Below are positions 47,102 to 56,610 of a stretch of 64,000 bases of DNA, one piece after another. The notes under the pieces are model-generated. The model ran no database searches and was not told the origin of the DNA. It was given only the letters and a program-made list of their open reading frames with translations. This DNA comes from Rhodospirillales bacterium. Its GTDB lineage: Bacteria > Pseudomonadota > Alphaproteobacteria > Rhodospirillales > Casp-alpha2. The stretch is taken from the NCBI GenBank assembly GCA_021775095.1, contig JAJFII010000009.1, positions 1 to 64,000 on the forward strand, in the 5' to 3' direction. How positions within the stretch are numbered: position 1 is the stretch's first letter; each line of letters begins with the position of its first letter. Position numbers and translations under genes: made by a program.

Positions 47102-47120
47102 GTAATTTTGTCAAAATTAC
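47102..47120. promoter_or_regulatory. AT-rich 19-bp palindrome before the PBP1A gene
   Basis: GTAATTTTG (47102-47110) and CAAAATTAC (47112-47120) form a perfect 9-bp inverted repeat around a single base. It lies between the amidase stop and the PBP1A start. No T-run follows, so an operator or weak hairpin is likelier than a terminator. Confidence 0.4.
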
Positions 47121-47230
47121 CCATTATGCGACTCTGTTGTTCGGCTGTGTTGTGTTACACAGGGGCCAAGATGAAAACGGGTATAGATATGGGGTGCCGT
47201 AGCACGGGGCCCAACTAAAGATCGGGATTT

Positions 47231-49675
47231 ATGGTTCGAATACTTCTCACAACATTGGGTTTGTTGTTCCTGCTGGGCCTTTTAGGCGCTGGCGGCGCGC
47301 TTTATGTGTTCCAAAAGTTTGGTCAGGACCTGCCGGAGCATGCGCAACTGGCCGACTACGAACCGCCTGTCATGACCCGTATACACGCCGGTGATGGTCG
47401 ATTGCTGGCCGAATACGCCATTCAAAAACGGGTGTTTGTACCGCTTGCAGCCATGCCAAAACGGGTGGTCAATGCGTTTTTGGCAGCCGAGGATAAAAAC
47501 TTCTATGAACATATCGGGATTGACCCCATGGGGGTTGCCCGGGCGGTCGTCGTCAATATCAAAAACATCGGTAAGGACCGGCGCATGGTCGGTGCGTCAA
47601 CCATCACCCAGCAGGTCGCCAAAAACTTCCTGCTGACCAATGAGGTTTCGTGGAAACGTAAGATCAAGGAAGCGATCCTGGCGTTGCGAATCGAAAAAGC
47701 CCTGCCAAAAAAACGCATTCTCGAACTCTATTTGAACGAGATCTATTTGGGATATGGGGCCTATGGCGTGGCGGCGGCGGCCCTCAATTATTTTGATAAA
47801 TCCCTCGACCAACTGTCGATCGAAGAAGTTGCCTATCTGGCAGCCCTGCCCAAGGCACCGAACAATTACCATCCCCGCAAAAAATACGGGGCGGCGGTGA
47901 TTCGCCGTAACTGGGTGATCGACCGCATGCAACTGGGCGGTTTTATCGAAGCCGATGCCGCCAATGCCGCCAAGGAGCGGCCGCTGACCACTTATTCACG
48001 CTCGGAGACGCAGTTTGTGCAGGCCCCGTTTTTTGCCGAAGACGTGCGCCGTGAACTGGCCGGTAAATATGGCGAAGAAGACCTGTATAACGGCGGTCTG
48101 TCCGTTCGCACGACCCTCGACCCCAAACTTCAGGACATTGCCAACAAGGTCCTGCGTCGCGGATTGATTGCCTATGACCAGCGCCACGGCTGGCGCGGCC
48201 CCGTGGCCCAGTTGGCCGCTGACACTCGGCTTAACCTGCCGGGCGACTGGAAACGGGCGATCACCAGTGTGCCCCGACCGAAAGGCCTGCACGATTGGCC
48301 CCTGGCCGTTGTCCTTGACCTGGAAGCGGACTATGCCCACATCGGCCTGGAAGACGGTGCCCGGGGCAAGATCCCCTTGCGGGAACTGGCTTGGGCGCGG
48401 GCTTGGATTAAGGGCCAAAAACGCGGTGCAAAAGTTAAAAAACCGGGCGATGTGCTGTCCGTTGGTGATCTGATTGCGGTTGAGGCTGTGGTTGCTGATG
48501 TAAATGAAGAACCCTATCCGGAAGGTTTTTACGGGTTGCGGCAAATTCCCGATATTGATGGCGGACTGGTTGCCATTGATCCCCATACCGGCCGGGTCCT
48601 GGCCATGGTCGGTGGGTATTCCTATGAGCGCAGCCAATTTAACCGGGTCATGCAAGCCCACCGGCAACCGGGTTCGGCCTTCAAACCCTTTGTTTATTTG
48701 GCTGCCCTCGACCAGGGGTTTACCCCGTCGACGCTGATCCTCGATGCACCCTTTGTCATTGACCAGGGACCGGGATTGCCCAAATGGCGGCCTGCCAACT
48801 ACGCAAAAAAGTTTTATGGCCCTTCAACCATGCGCCTTGGCATTGAAAAATCACGTAATCTGATGACCGTGCGCCTGGCGCAAACCATCGGTATGGAGCA
48901 GATTGCCGAATATGCCGAGCGGTTTAACATTGTCGATAAAATGGCACAGACCCTCGCCATGTCCTTAGGTGCCGGCGAAACCACTCTCATGCGGCTCACC
49001 GCCGGATATGCCATGCTGGTGAACGGCGGCAAACAAATCACGCCAACCCTGATCGACCGCATCCAGGACCGCGATGGCCGTACCGTCTTTCGTCATGATA
49101 ACCGCCGTTGCAAAAATTGTCGCGAACGGTTTTGGGAACGACAATCGGCACCGCAGATTGCGGACGAACGCAAACAACTGACCGATCCGGCCAGTGCCTT
49201 CCAAATTGTCAGCATGCTGGAAGGCGTTGTTGAGCGGGGGACCGGCGTGCGCGTCAAAAAAGTAGGGAAACCCCTGGCCGGAAAAACCGGGACAACCAAC
49301 CAGGAACGCGATACCTGGTTTGTCGGTTTTTCACCGGATCTGGCGGTCGGGGTTTTTGCTGCCTTCGATACCCCCCTGCCGCTCGGCCGGCGCGAGACGG
49401 GCTCGTCCGTATCGGCACCCATTTTCCGCGATTTCATGATCGAAGCCCTGGCCGATAAACCGTCCATACCGTTCCGAATACCACCAGGCGTGCGGATGGT
49501 CCGGATCAACGCGCGGACCGGTCTATTGGCAAGGAACGGCGACAGGGACGTTATTCTGGAAGCCTTTAAACCGGGTACGGAACCGACCGGCGAAAGTCAA
49601 ATTCTCGAAGGCCAGTCGTGGTCGCCCGGCGGCGGCGGCGTCAGTTCGGCTAGTGGGACCGGCGGTTTGTTCTAG
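47231..49675 (+). CDS. mrcA: Penicillin-binding protein 1A, bifunctional peptidoglycan synthase
   Basis: 814 residues. N-terminal membrane anchor (LLTTLGLLFLLGLLGAGGAL); glycosyltransferase family 51 domain with catalytic glutamate in AAEDKNFYEHIGID and GASTITQQVAKNFL; an OB-like insert; and the transpeptidase domain with SxxK in GSAFKPFVYLAALD, SxN in KSRNLMTVRLAQ and KTG in AGKTGTTNQERD. Builds and cross-links the cell wall. It adjoins the amidase gene upstream, an arrangement common in alphaproteobacteria. Confidence 0.94.
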   Translation: MVRILLTTLGLLFLLGLLGAGGALYVFQKFGQDLPEHAQLADYEPPVMTRIHAGDGRLLAEYAIQKRVFVPLAAMPKRVVNAFLAAEDKNFYEHIGIDPMGVARAVVVNIKNIGKDRRMVGASTITQQVAKNFLLTNEVSWKRKIKEAILALRIEKALPKKRILELYLNEIYLGYGAYGVAAAALNYFDKSLDQLSIEEVAYLAALPKAPNNYHPRKKYGAAVIRRNWVIDRMQLGGFIEADAANAAKERPLTTYSRSETQFVQAPFFAEDVRRELAGKYGEEDLYNGGLSVRTTLDPKLQDIANKVLRRGLIAYDQRHGWRGPVAQLAADTRLNLPGDWKRAITSVPRPKGLHDWPLAVVLDLEADYAHIGLEDGARGKIPLRELAWARAWIKGQKRGAKVKKPGDVLSVGDLIAVEAVVADVNEEPYPEGFYGLRQIPDIDGGLVAIDPHTGRVLAMVGGYSYERSQFNRVMQAHRQPGSAFKPFVYLAALDQGFTPSTLILDAPFVIDQGPGLPKWRPANYAKKFYGPSTMRLGIEKSRNLMTVRLAQTIGMEQIAEYAERFNIVDKMAQTLAMSLGAGETTLMRLTAGYAMLVNGGKQITPTLIDRIQDRDGRTVFRHDNRRCKNCRERFWERQSAPQIADERKQLTDPASAFQIVSMLEGVVERGTGVRVKKVGKPLAGKTGTTNQERDTWFVGFSPDLAVGVFAAFDTPLPLGRRETGSSVSAPIFRDFMIEALADKPSIPFRIPPGVRMVRINARTGLLARNGDRDVILEAFKPGTEPTGESQILEGQSWSPGGGGVSSASGTGGLF

Positions 49676-49678
49676 GCC

Positions 49679-50518
49679 ATGGCGGCGAAGTTAGACCATG
49701 CGGTTATCAACGTTCATTATGCCATGGACGAAGCCCGCTCGCTTTTTCAATCCCTTGGGTTTCAGTTAACAGAGCGGGGGTTTCATTCCCTGGGATCGAT
49801 CAACCATCTGATGATGTTTGGCAATGATTATCTGGAATTGATCGGTTTGCCCATTGCAACCAAGGGGTTGCCGCCGGGCCGACCCGAGGTCATGAGCGCG
49901 CCCGTCGGCATAAACGGTCTGGTTTTTAAAACCGATGATGCCGACGCCACCTTTGCCCACCTGCAGGCCAGGGGGATGGCCGGCGATCCGCCAAAATCCT
50001 TCTCCCGACCGGTGGTGTTGCCCGACCGGACCCTGGACGCGCATTTTCGTACCGTAACCGCCCATGCCGGGATTGTCGGTGGCGGCCGGGTTTATTTCTG
50101 CGATCACAAAACCCCGGAACTGGTTTGGCGGGACGGCTGGCAGGATCACGCAAACGGCGCCCGGTCGATCAGCGAATTTGTGGTGGTTTCCGAAACCCGC
50201 GCCGACCAGGCGGCCCGCCTGGCAACCCTGGTCTCATCCTCAGTCGAAGGCACCGATGATCGCTTAACCGTGCCCATCGATGGGGCCAAACTGACCGTCC
50301 TGTCGCCAGCCGCCTATGGGGCACGTTACGGTCCATTGGCCTCGCCCCTGGCGGACCGAAGGTCGCTGTTTGGTGCCCTGGTTTTGACTGTCGACGAAAT
50401 GGCTCCTGTCCTGGCCTGTGCGCACCAAGCCGGGGTGTCGGTTTTGCAAAAGTCGGACAGTCTTGTGGTTCGTATCCCCGCCTTCGATTGTGTTTTGGAA
50501 TTCACGGCGGGCGATTAA
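49679..50518 (+). CDS. VOC-superfamily protein with glyoxalase-like domain
   Basis: 279 residues. N-terminal AKLDHAVINVHYAMDEARSL and LTERGFHSLGSINHLMMFGN match the glyoxalase-like domain of the vicinal-oxygen-chelate superfamily (paired beta-alpha-beta-beta-beta modules). Candidate metal-binding residues are H8, H38 and E52. A second half (about 150-275) repeats the fold. The reaction is unknown. It starts three bases after the PBP1A stop and is followed three bases later by the DUF1772 gene. Confidence 0.8.
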   Translation: MAAKLDHAVINVHYAMDEARSLFQSLGFQLTERGFHSLGSINHLMMFGNDYLELIGLPIATKGLPPGRPEVMSAPVGINGLVFKTDDADATFAHLQARGMAGDPPKSFSRPVVLPDRTLDAHFRTVTAHAGIVGGGRVYFCDHKTPELVWRDGWQDHANGARSISEFVVVSETRADQAARLATLVSSSVEGTDDRLTVPIDGAKLTVLSPAAYGARYGPLASPLADRRSLFGALVLTVDEMAPVLACAHQAGVSVLQKSDSLVVRIPAFDCVLEFTAGD

Positions 50519-50521
50519 GAT

Positions 50522-51013
50522 ATGGCACCCCTTTTGACAGGATTGCTTTGGTTCTCGGCCCTGGGGTGCGGTGTGATGGCTGGTGTCTATTTTGCTTTTT
50601 CCGGATTTATCATGGCATCGCTGGCAAAATTACCGACCGCCGAAGGGGTCGCCGCCATGCAATCGATCAATCGGGTGATCCTGGCCTCGCCGTTCATGGT
50701 TTTGTTTTTTACAACCACCCTGAGCAGCGCCGCAATGGTGGTTTTGGGGATCATCAACTGGGGCGGGGCGGGCGGCATGGCCCTGGTGATCGCTGGTGAT
50801 GTTTATGTGATTGGCATGTTTGGTGTTACCGCGGCGTTTAATGTGCCGCTCAACACTGCCCTGGACGCCGTTGATCCCAAAAGTCATGCGGCGACCGATG
50901 TGTGGCACCGGTATCTGCGTATCTGGACCCGGTGGAACCACCTGCGCACGGTCGCTTCGCTCCTGTCAACCGGGCTGTTTATCTATGTGATCGTCCTGTT
51001 CTCCAGGTCCTGA
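50522..51013 (+). CDS. DUF1772 (anthrone-oxygenase-like) membrane protein
   Basis: 163 residues with four hydrophobic helices (LLWFSALGCGVMAGVYFAFS; VILASPFMVLFFTTTLSSAA; MALVIAGDVYVIGMFGV; SLLSTGLFIYVIVLFS). The FNVPLNTALDAVDP segment and the later W-x-R-W-N-H-x-R motif are characteristic of DUF1772 proteins, some of which are called anthrone oxygenases. The function here is unknown. It is tightly linked to the VOC gene upstream. Confidence 0.78.
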   Translation: MAPLLTGLLWFSALGCGVMAGVYFAFSGFIMASLAKLPTAEGVAAMQSINRVILASPFMVLFFTTTLSSAAMVVLGIINWGGAGGMALVIAGDVYVIGMFGVTAAFNVPLNTALDAVDPKSHAATDVWHRYLRIWTRWNHLRTVASLLSTGLFIYVIVLFSRS

Positions 51014-51046
51014 CCTCTCTAAATGAGGGCTCGTGCAAAACCCATT

Positions 51047-51069
51047 CCTCCCCCCTGGATGGGGGGAGG
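51047..51069. repeat. GC-rich 9-bp hairpin repeat
   Basis: CCTCCCCCC (51047-51055) pairs with GGGGGGAGG (51061-51069) with a five-base loop, followed by TTAGGAGGGGGG. Such C/G-rich intergenic palindromes are often dispersed repeats in alphaproteobacteria. It may also act as a terminator for the gene at 50522-51013, though it lacks a T-run. Confidence 0.5.
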
Positions 51070-51232
51070 TTAGGAGGGGGGTGGTCCTGTCGATTGATCG
51101 GTGAATGGGCCGAGTTTGAGGATTACCCTCGCAAGCAAGGGGCAAGCATTATTTGGTTGATTATCGACCTGTCAGGGTGCAGATCGGGCTGTTATGATTT
51201 AAGAAAAGAGGCAACACTTCTGATGGGGAAAG

Positions 51233-51661
51233 ATGATGAGTGATGGGGTGCAAACGACAGGCCGTTGCCTCTGTGGCACGGTGAAATATCAAGTGCAAAT
51301 GGCCGTAGACACGTATGGTGTCTGCCATTGTGATATGTGCCGGCGGTGGACCAGCGGGCCGTTTTTTGCCATCAGTTGCGGCACGGATGTGAAGTTTGAC
51401 GGCGAACAAAACATCGGCCGTTATCGGTCATCGGATTGGGCCGAGCGGGGGTTCTGCAAAACCTGTGGGTCAAGTTTGTTTTATTATATCATCGCCAACG
51501 GTCAATACAGGATGGCCGTCGGCACCATGGATGATCAAACCAACCTGAGGTTATTCAGGCAGGTGTTCATAGACGAAAAACCGGACGGTTATGACTTCGC
51601 CAATGCCACCGACATGTTGACCGGCAAAGAAGCTTTTGCGCCCTATGCACCGAAGGCGTGA
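51233..51661 (+). CDS. GFA-family (CENP-V/GFA) zinc-binding protein
   Basis: 142 residues. Zinc-binding cysteines are in the family pattern: GRCLCGTVKYQV, CHCDMCRRWTSGPFFA and FCKTCGSSLFY. The family is related to glutathione-dependent formaldehyde-activating enzyme, but most members have no proven activity. A second ATG at 51236 is possible. It is preceded by a 220-base intergenic stretch with the GC-rich hairpin. Confidence 0.88.
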   Translation: MMSDGVQTTGRCLCGTVKYQVQMAVDTYGVCHCDMCRRWTSGPFFAISCGTDVKFDGEQNIGRYRSSDWAERGFCKTCGSSLFYYIIANGQYRMAVGTMDDQTNLRLFRQVFIDEKPDGYDFANATDMLTGKEAFAPYAPKA

Positions 51662-51711
51662 GGCTCAAAGGGCTTTATGACTTCGCTCGCACAGAACGGC
51701 AGCACGCCCAT

Positions 51712-52825
51712 TTATTCCTCAACACTGCCCTTCACCCGCTGCGCCAGGGCGGCTTCCATGAAGGTATCGAGATCGCCGTCGAGCACGGCACCGGTGTTTG
51801 AGGTTTCTTCGTTGGTCCGCAGGTCCTTGACCATCTGATAGGGTTGCAACACATAGGAGCGGATCTGGTGGCCCCAGCCGATGTCGGTTTTGGCATCGTG
51901 TTCGGCCTGGCTTTCCGCCTCCCGGCGCTGCAGTTCCGCCTCATACAGGCGGGCCTTCATCATTTTCATGGCTTCCGCCCGGTTTTTATGCTGGCTGCGG
52001 TCGTTCTGGCACTGCACGACAATGCCGGTCGGTATATGGGTCAGGCGGATGGCGCTGTCGGTTTTGTTGATGTGCTGGCCGCCAGCCCCGGAGGCCCGGT
52101 AGGTATCGACCCGCAGGTCCTTGTCTTCAACCACAATATCGATGGCATCGTCGACCACCGGATAGACCCAGGCCGAGGCGAAACTGGTATGGCGGCGGGC
52201 CGACGAATCATAGGGGCTGATGCGGACCAGGCGGTGCACCCCGGATTCGGTTTTCATCCAGCCATAGGCATTGTGGCCGCTGATTTTTATGGTCGCCGAT
52301 TTTATGCCGGCTTCCTCGCCATCACTTTCCTCAAGCCATTCGACCTTGTGGCCATGGGCGTCGGCCCAGCGGGTATACATACGCAAAAGCATTTCCGCCC
52401 AGTCCTGGGCTTCGGTGCCACCGGCACCGGCGTTGACTTCCAGATAACAGTCGTTGGCATCGGCTTCGCCGGACAGCAGGGTTTCGATCTCGGCTTTTGC
52501 CGTGCGCAGCTTCAGCCTGGCAATGGCGGCTTCTGCTTCGTCAATGGTCTCCTGGTCGTCCTCCAGTTCGCCCATTTCAATGAGCTCGCTATTGTCGTCC
52601 AACTCCTGGACCATGGTGTCGATGGTTTTGAGACCGCTTTCCAGACGGTTGCGGTCGCGCATCACCGCTTGCGCCTTGTCGGAGTCGTTCCACAGTTCCG
52701 GGTCTTCCGCCAGGGCGTTTAATTCTTCGAGTTTTAGTTTGGCTTGATCGAAGTCAAAGATGCCTCCTCAGCAGTTCGATGGACTGCTTGATTTCAGAGG
52801 ACATGGTTTCTATTTCGGCGCGCAT
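51712..52825 (-). CDS. prfB: Peptide chain release factor 2, with programmed +1 frameshift
   Basis: Recognises UAA and UGA stop codons. The first frame starts at ATG 52825 (GGGAGG ribosome site six bases upstream) and reads 23 codons to CTT followed by TGA (52756-52754). The classic shift site is intact: an internal AGGAGG, three bases, then CTT TGA C. Shifting +1 continues as GAC TTC GAT CAA in the frame ending at 51712, giving about 370 residues. The catalytic GGQ is in [18 protein letters not shown]. Coordinates span both frames; the minus-strand join is 52825-52757 and 52755-51712. Confidence 0.95.
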
Positions 52826-52946
52826 TTTGCCTCCCGGGCAGTAATCGAACAAATGTACGAGCCCCTTTTAACCGGCTCCGGGGGTGGGGGCAAGGAAAGC
52901 CAATTGAAGGCTTTCTGCGGTCCGGTAAAAACTGCTAGTTTGACCC

Positions 52947-53876
52947 ATGTCTGAACCGCCCCTGACCATTGTCTGGCGCCGCCAGGTCCTTGAAGCGGTC
53001 CTGGAAACGGCTTTTATCCGCCATGTGTTATTGGCCAAAATTGAGCGGCCGCAACGCTGGATGGCGATTGAAGAAGGCGATCGATTGCCATTGTTCGATA
53101 ATACCCTGATCGTCAGTTTTGGCGACCCGGTGGCTTACTTCGATGCGGTCGGCGAACGGGGCATCCAAAATGTTGGGTTCTTTCAGGTTGGTGACGAAAA
53201 AGGCGACGCCGGCTGCCGGTCCTACGACGGCGCCGCCTACGTACTTCGCAATTACCATTTCGCCCATCAACTGGCCCGCAAACCGGGCCGGGTCAGCTGG
53301 GTGCCAAACGGCTGGGCGCGGGCCGTCGGGCCGGTCCGGGCGGCGTCTCATCTGTCCTTTGCCGAGCGCACCCTGCCGGCGTTTTTTTCCGGATTTGTCG
53401 GCCAGGACGCAAGCCAGATCGATGACCGCCAGCGGATGTTAAAAGTGGTCGAGGAAAGCGGCATCGCAGCGCTGATGGCGACCACATCGGGATTTGGCTT
53501 GGGCCTCGGTCCGGCAGCCTATGGGGCGCATATGGGCAACGCCCGGTTTGCCCTGGTCCCGCACGGCCGCTCGCCGGAAACCATTCGGTTTTATGATGCC
53601 CTGGAAATGGGCGCGATCCCGATCACCATTGACGGGGCGTGGATGCATGCGGTGGATGGGTTGGGTGCGCTCGGCCCGCCGCCGGTGGTGATGTTAAAGG
53701 ACTGGTCCCAGTTGCCGGCTTTTATGGCCCCATACCAGGGCCAGGCCAGCCGTTCCGTCGTCGAGGCGGCCGAACAGCAACGTCTGGCCTGTGTGCAATG
53801 GTGGCAAGCGATCAAGGACCATTACGGATCGCGGGTTGCCCGGTTGATCAACGGGGCGACCGGCGCGACGGATTAA
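52947..53876 (+). CDS. Exostosin-like glycosyltransferase-family protein
   Basis: 309 residues. The C-terminal region ARFALVPHGRSPETIRFYDA, then LEMGAIPITI, matches the exostosin/GT47-type segment that binds nucleotide sugar (FxLxPxGxxxxSxRxxEAxxxGCIPVI). The N-terminal part (LIVSFGDPVAYFDAVGERG; NVGFFQVGDEKGDA) fits the preceding half of the fold. Acceptor and donor are unknown. It overlaps the convergent SDR gene by four bases. Confidence 0.7.
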   Translation: MSEPPLTIVWRRQVLEAVLETAFIRHVLLAKIERPQRWMAIEEGDRLPLFDNTLIVSFGDPVAYFDAVGERGIQNVGFFQVGDEKGDAGCRSYDGAAYVLRNYHFAHQLARKPGRVSWVPNGWARAVGPVRAASHLSFAERTLPAFFSGFVGQDASQIDDRQRMLKVVEESGIAALMATTSGFGLGLGPAAYGAHMGNARFALVPHGRSPETIRFYDALEMGAIPITIDGAWMHAVDGLGALGPPPVVMLKDWSQLPAFMAPYQGQASRSVVEAAEQQRLACVQWWQAIKDHYGSRVARLINGATGATD

Positions 53877-54622
53877 TGGATAAACAGGCCGCCGTTCACA
53901 TCAAGGGTCGCGCCGGTGATGTAACTGGACATATCCGAGGCCAAAAACAGGCAGGCATTGGCCAGTTCTTCCGGTGTGCCCAACCGTCCCATGGGCACAT
54001 TGGCAGCAATTTTCGCCTTCATTTCGTCGGTCATACCGCCCTTGGTGAAATCATTGTCGAGGGTCCCTGGGGCGACCGCATTGACCCGGATGCCATCGGC
54101 TGCCAATTCCCGGGCGAAGGCCTTGGCCATGCCCATGATGCCGGCTTTCGAAGTGGCGTAATGGCTGCGGCCAAAGACCCCGCCGCCCAATTGTCCGGCG
54201 ACCGATGAAATGCAGACAATGGCACCTCCCTTTTGCGCCCTTAAATGCGGGACGACGGCCTGGGCGACCATAAAATTGCCTTTGATGTTGGTATTGATGA
54301 TGTGGTCAAATTCAGCCTCGTCAATGTCGTCGATTAATGACGGTGAAACCACGCCGGCGTTGTTGATCAAAATATCAATGTGACCAAAATCACCGGCCAC
54401 TTGATCGATCGTGGTGTGGACCTGGGAGCGGTTGGCAACGTCACATTCATAGACCCGGTGCGGCAATGCGAATTCTTTGGCAGCATCGGCCAGGGCCTGT
54501 TTATTATTGTCGACGAGGGCGATCTCAGCCCCGTGTTGGGCGAATAACCGGGCCGTCGCCCGGCCAATACCGCGCCGTGCGCCGCCACCGGTGATGATCG
54601 CCGTTTTACCTTGTAAAAGCAT
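53873..54622 (-). CDS. Short-chain dehydrogenase/reductase (FabG-like)
   Basis: 249 residues, classical SDR. Cofactor motif TGGGARRGIGRATARLFA, then NNAGVV, catalytic Ser in CISSVAGQLGG and YxxxK in YATSKAGIMG, and the C-terminal LASDMSSYITGATLDVNGG. Similar to 3-oxoacyl-ACP reductase FabG and to glucose-type dehydrogenases. Substrate cannot be assigned. It lies 24 bases downstream of the fliL-like gene on the same strand. Confidence 0.9.
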   Translation of the reverse strand: MLLQGKTAIITGGGARRGIGRATARLFAQHGAEIALVDNNKQALADAAKEFALPHRVYECDVANRSQVHTTIDQVAGDFGHIDILINNAGVVSPSLIDDIDEAEFDHIINTNIKGNFMVAQAVVPHLRAQKGGAIVCISSVAGQLGGGVFGRSHYATSKAGIMGMAKAFARELAADGIRVNAVAPGTLDNDFTKGGMTDEMKAKIAANVPMGRLGTPEELANACLFLASDMSSYITGATLDVNGGLFIH

Positions 54623-54646
54623 TTATTGGTTTCTCCGGATGTGAGG

Positions 54647-55180
54647 TTACTGCAAAACAAATTCTTTAAAAGTGATGCCGTGAATGCGCGATGGGGCGAT
54701 CACATTATTAATGATGTTAACCAGATCAAAGCGCAACTGATCGGCACCCGCCTTGCCGGACAGGTCCTGGCGGTTCTGGTCCCTGAGATGCAGGATCACC
54801 TGTTCCATCAGTTTGTCCTGGCTGGTTTCAATGCGGTCCAGGTCATCACTGGATAACTGGACATTAAATGTCGCCCGCAAAAAGGGGGCCTTACATTCGC
54901 CGGTTTTTAAATCGGCCTTAATTTGCGGCAGTTCAAAGTTGACCGGTTTGCCCAATTCAATGAGGGCGATGGATTTTTCCTGTTCGATGCCGAGGATGGC
55001 GTGGATCCAGCCGAGAAAATAGGCCGCTGTGCCAGCGATCAGCAAAACCGCAACAAGTCCCGCCGCGGCCAGTTTAAGGATCTTTTTCGGGTCCTTGGCT
55101 TTAACCTCTTCTTCACCGTCTTCCGGCTCGCCCAGTTCAGGGTCCAGGTCCATATCCGGGTCGTCGGCGGGCGCTGTCAT
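54647..55180 (-). CDS. fliL: FliL-family flagellar basal-body-associated protein
   Basis: About 177 residues. Acidic N-terminus (DPELGEPEDGEEEV), a single transmembrane helix (LAAAGLVAVLLIAGTAAYFL) and the periplasmic FliL domain (FLRATFNVQLSSDDLDRIET, ending GITFKEFVLQ, which is characteristic). FliL surrounds or supports MotAB stators. No other flagellar genes adjoin, so it may be a stand-alone paralogue. An in-frame GTG at 55192 is an alternative start. Confidence 0.85.
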   Translation of the reverse strand: MTAPADDPDMDLDPELGEPEDGEEEVKAKDPKKILKLAAAGLVAVLLIAGTAAYFLGWIHAILGIEQEKSIALIELGKPVNFELPQIKADLKTGECKAPFLRATFNVQLSSDDLDRIETSQDKLMEQVILHLRDQNRQDLSGKAGADQLRFDLVNIINNVIAPSRIHGITFKEFVLQ

Positions 55181-55276
55181 GGTGGCTCTCACTTGTTATC
55201 GGGTTAAAAATGCGATGGCCGACGATACACCGGTTCGCCGCCGGGTAGCCATAGCATAAGGCCCCGGTGATGGGAA

Positions 55277-56104
55277 TTATTGTCCGACGATCTTGCCGGC
55301 GTCCGCTTGATAATAGGCCGGGTCCATACCGGCCTGATCGCGGGCCGCCACATTAAAGGGCGGTTTCAGGCGGCCCGCATAACGGGTCGCCGCCAGTTTA
55401 CGAAAGGTCGGCACCGCCGCAAGGGACCGGCGTGCACAGATAAATTCAAACCAATGGACACCGGCCGCCACATGAGGCATTTCCTCACGGCCGATTTTTT
55501 CCAAAATACCGGCGGTTTCAAAATCACCGGCCTGTTGCAGGCGCTGAACCGCCGTCGGCGTGATGTCCAGGCCGCGGGCTTCCAGGATCATCGGCACAAT
55601 TGCCAACCGGGCCAATAAATCATCGCGGGTGGTGAGTGCTGCTTCCCACAGTCCGTCGTGCGCCGCGAGGTCGCCATAGGCCGCATCAAGGCTGTGCAGG
55701 CGGTCGTCCAGCAGGGCAAAATGATTGGCCTCGTCCAGGGCGACCGCCACCCAATCGTCATAAAACGCCGGCGGCATGTTTTCATGGACAAACCGGCAGA
55801 CGAGGTCCCAGGCCAGATCAATGGCGTTCAGTTCAATATGGGCGATGGCATGGAGGAAGGCCCGTTTACCGGCAAGCCCGCCCTTGCCCCGACGGGGCAT
55901 ATGGTTGGGATGTTTGAGTTCGGGCCGGGCCGGGCGCGCCGGGCGGTCGGGCGGATGTTGTTCGCCGATTTGCGAGATCGTGCCGTTTTGCCAGGCCGCT
56001 GCGAAACACCGCGTCAGGGTTACTTTTTGCGCCGGGTCGGGTGCCGATAAAACCCGGCATGCGGCATCACAAAGCGTCGGCGGCAAAAGTGGCGTGGAAC
56101 TCAT
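55277..56104 (-). CDS. DUF455 ferritin-like protein
   Basis: 275 residues. The central helical region FLHAIAHIELNAIDLAWDLV and ALDEANHFALLDDRL, then IGREEMPHVAAGVHWFEF, carry paired E..H motifs of a ferritin-like di-iron site. This matches DUF455, a family related to tRNA hydroxylase MiaE. An oxygen-dependent oxidation role is likely, but the substrate is unknown. It lies upstream of the fliL-like gene and seven bases downstream of the peroxiredoxin gene, on the same strand. Confidence 0.82.
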   Translation of the reverse strand: MSSTPLLPPTLCDAACRVLSAPDPAQKVTLTRCFAAAWQNGTISQIGEQHPPDRPARPARPELKHPNHMPRRGKGGLAGKRAFLHAIAHIELNAIDLAWDLVCRFVHENMPPAFYDDWVAVALDEANHFALLDDRLHSLDAAYGDLAAHDGLWEAALTTRDDLLARLAIVPMILEARGLDITPTAVQRLQQAGDFETAGILEKIGREEMPHVAAGVHWFEFICARRSLAAVPTFRKLAATRYAGRLKPPFNVAARDQAGMDPAYYQADAGKIVGQ

Positions 56105-56110
56105 ATCGGC

Positions 56111-56575
56111 TCAGGTTGCCTGAACGGCTGCAAGTACGGCGTCGACGTGCCCCTTGACTCGGACCTTGTCCCAGATGGCGGCAATTTTGCCCTGTTCGTC
56201 AATCAGGAAGGTCGAGCGAACAATGCCCATAAAGGCCCGGCCGTAGAGTTTTTTCTCGCGCCAGACCCCATAGGCCTCGCACAGGGTGCCCGTTTCATCG
56301 GAAACAAGCGGGAACGGCAGGCCGAGTTTGGCGACAAACTTGTCGTGCCGGGCGACGCTGTCTTTGGAGGCACCGACAATAACCGCTCCAGCGGCGTTGA
56401 AGTCTTTGATCCGGTCGCGGAAACCTTCGGATTCTGTTGTGCAGCCGGGCGTCATGTCCTTTGGGTAAAAATACAGAACGACTTTCGTTCCCTGCAATGT
56501 CGCCAGTGCCAATGTGCCGCCACCATCGGTGGGCAGATTAAACGCTGGGGCTTTGGAGCCGATGTCTAGGGGCAT
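56111..56575 (-). CDS. bcp: Bcp/PrxQ-type thiol peroxidase
   Basis: 154 residues. Reduces hydroperoxides using thioredoxin. Peroxidatic cysteine C45 in YPKDMTPGCTTESEGF. The usual resolving cysteine five residues later is replaced by Glu, so this is the variant lacking the helix-2 resolving cysteine. The C-terminus FLIDEQGKIAAIWDKV is typical of the family. It lies in a minus-strand series with the DUF455 and fliL-like genes. Confidence 0.92.
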   Translation of the reverse strand: MPLDIGSKAPAFNLPTDGGGTLALATLQGTKVVLYFYPKDMTPGCTTESEGFRDRIKDFNAAGAVIVGASKDSVARHDKFVAKLGLPFPLVSDETGTLCEAYGVWREKKLYGRAFMGIVRSTFLIDEQGKIAAIWDKVRVKGHVDAVLAAVQAT

Positions 56576-56610
56576 GGGGAGTTCCTTTGATTGGGCGAAA
56601 GCGATTTGCC

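Noticed and set aside
51844-52722. A 292-codon open frame opposite prfB
   Set aside because: Antisense of the well-supported release factor 2 gene; no domain and no ribosome site.
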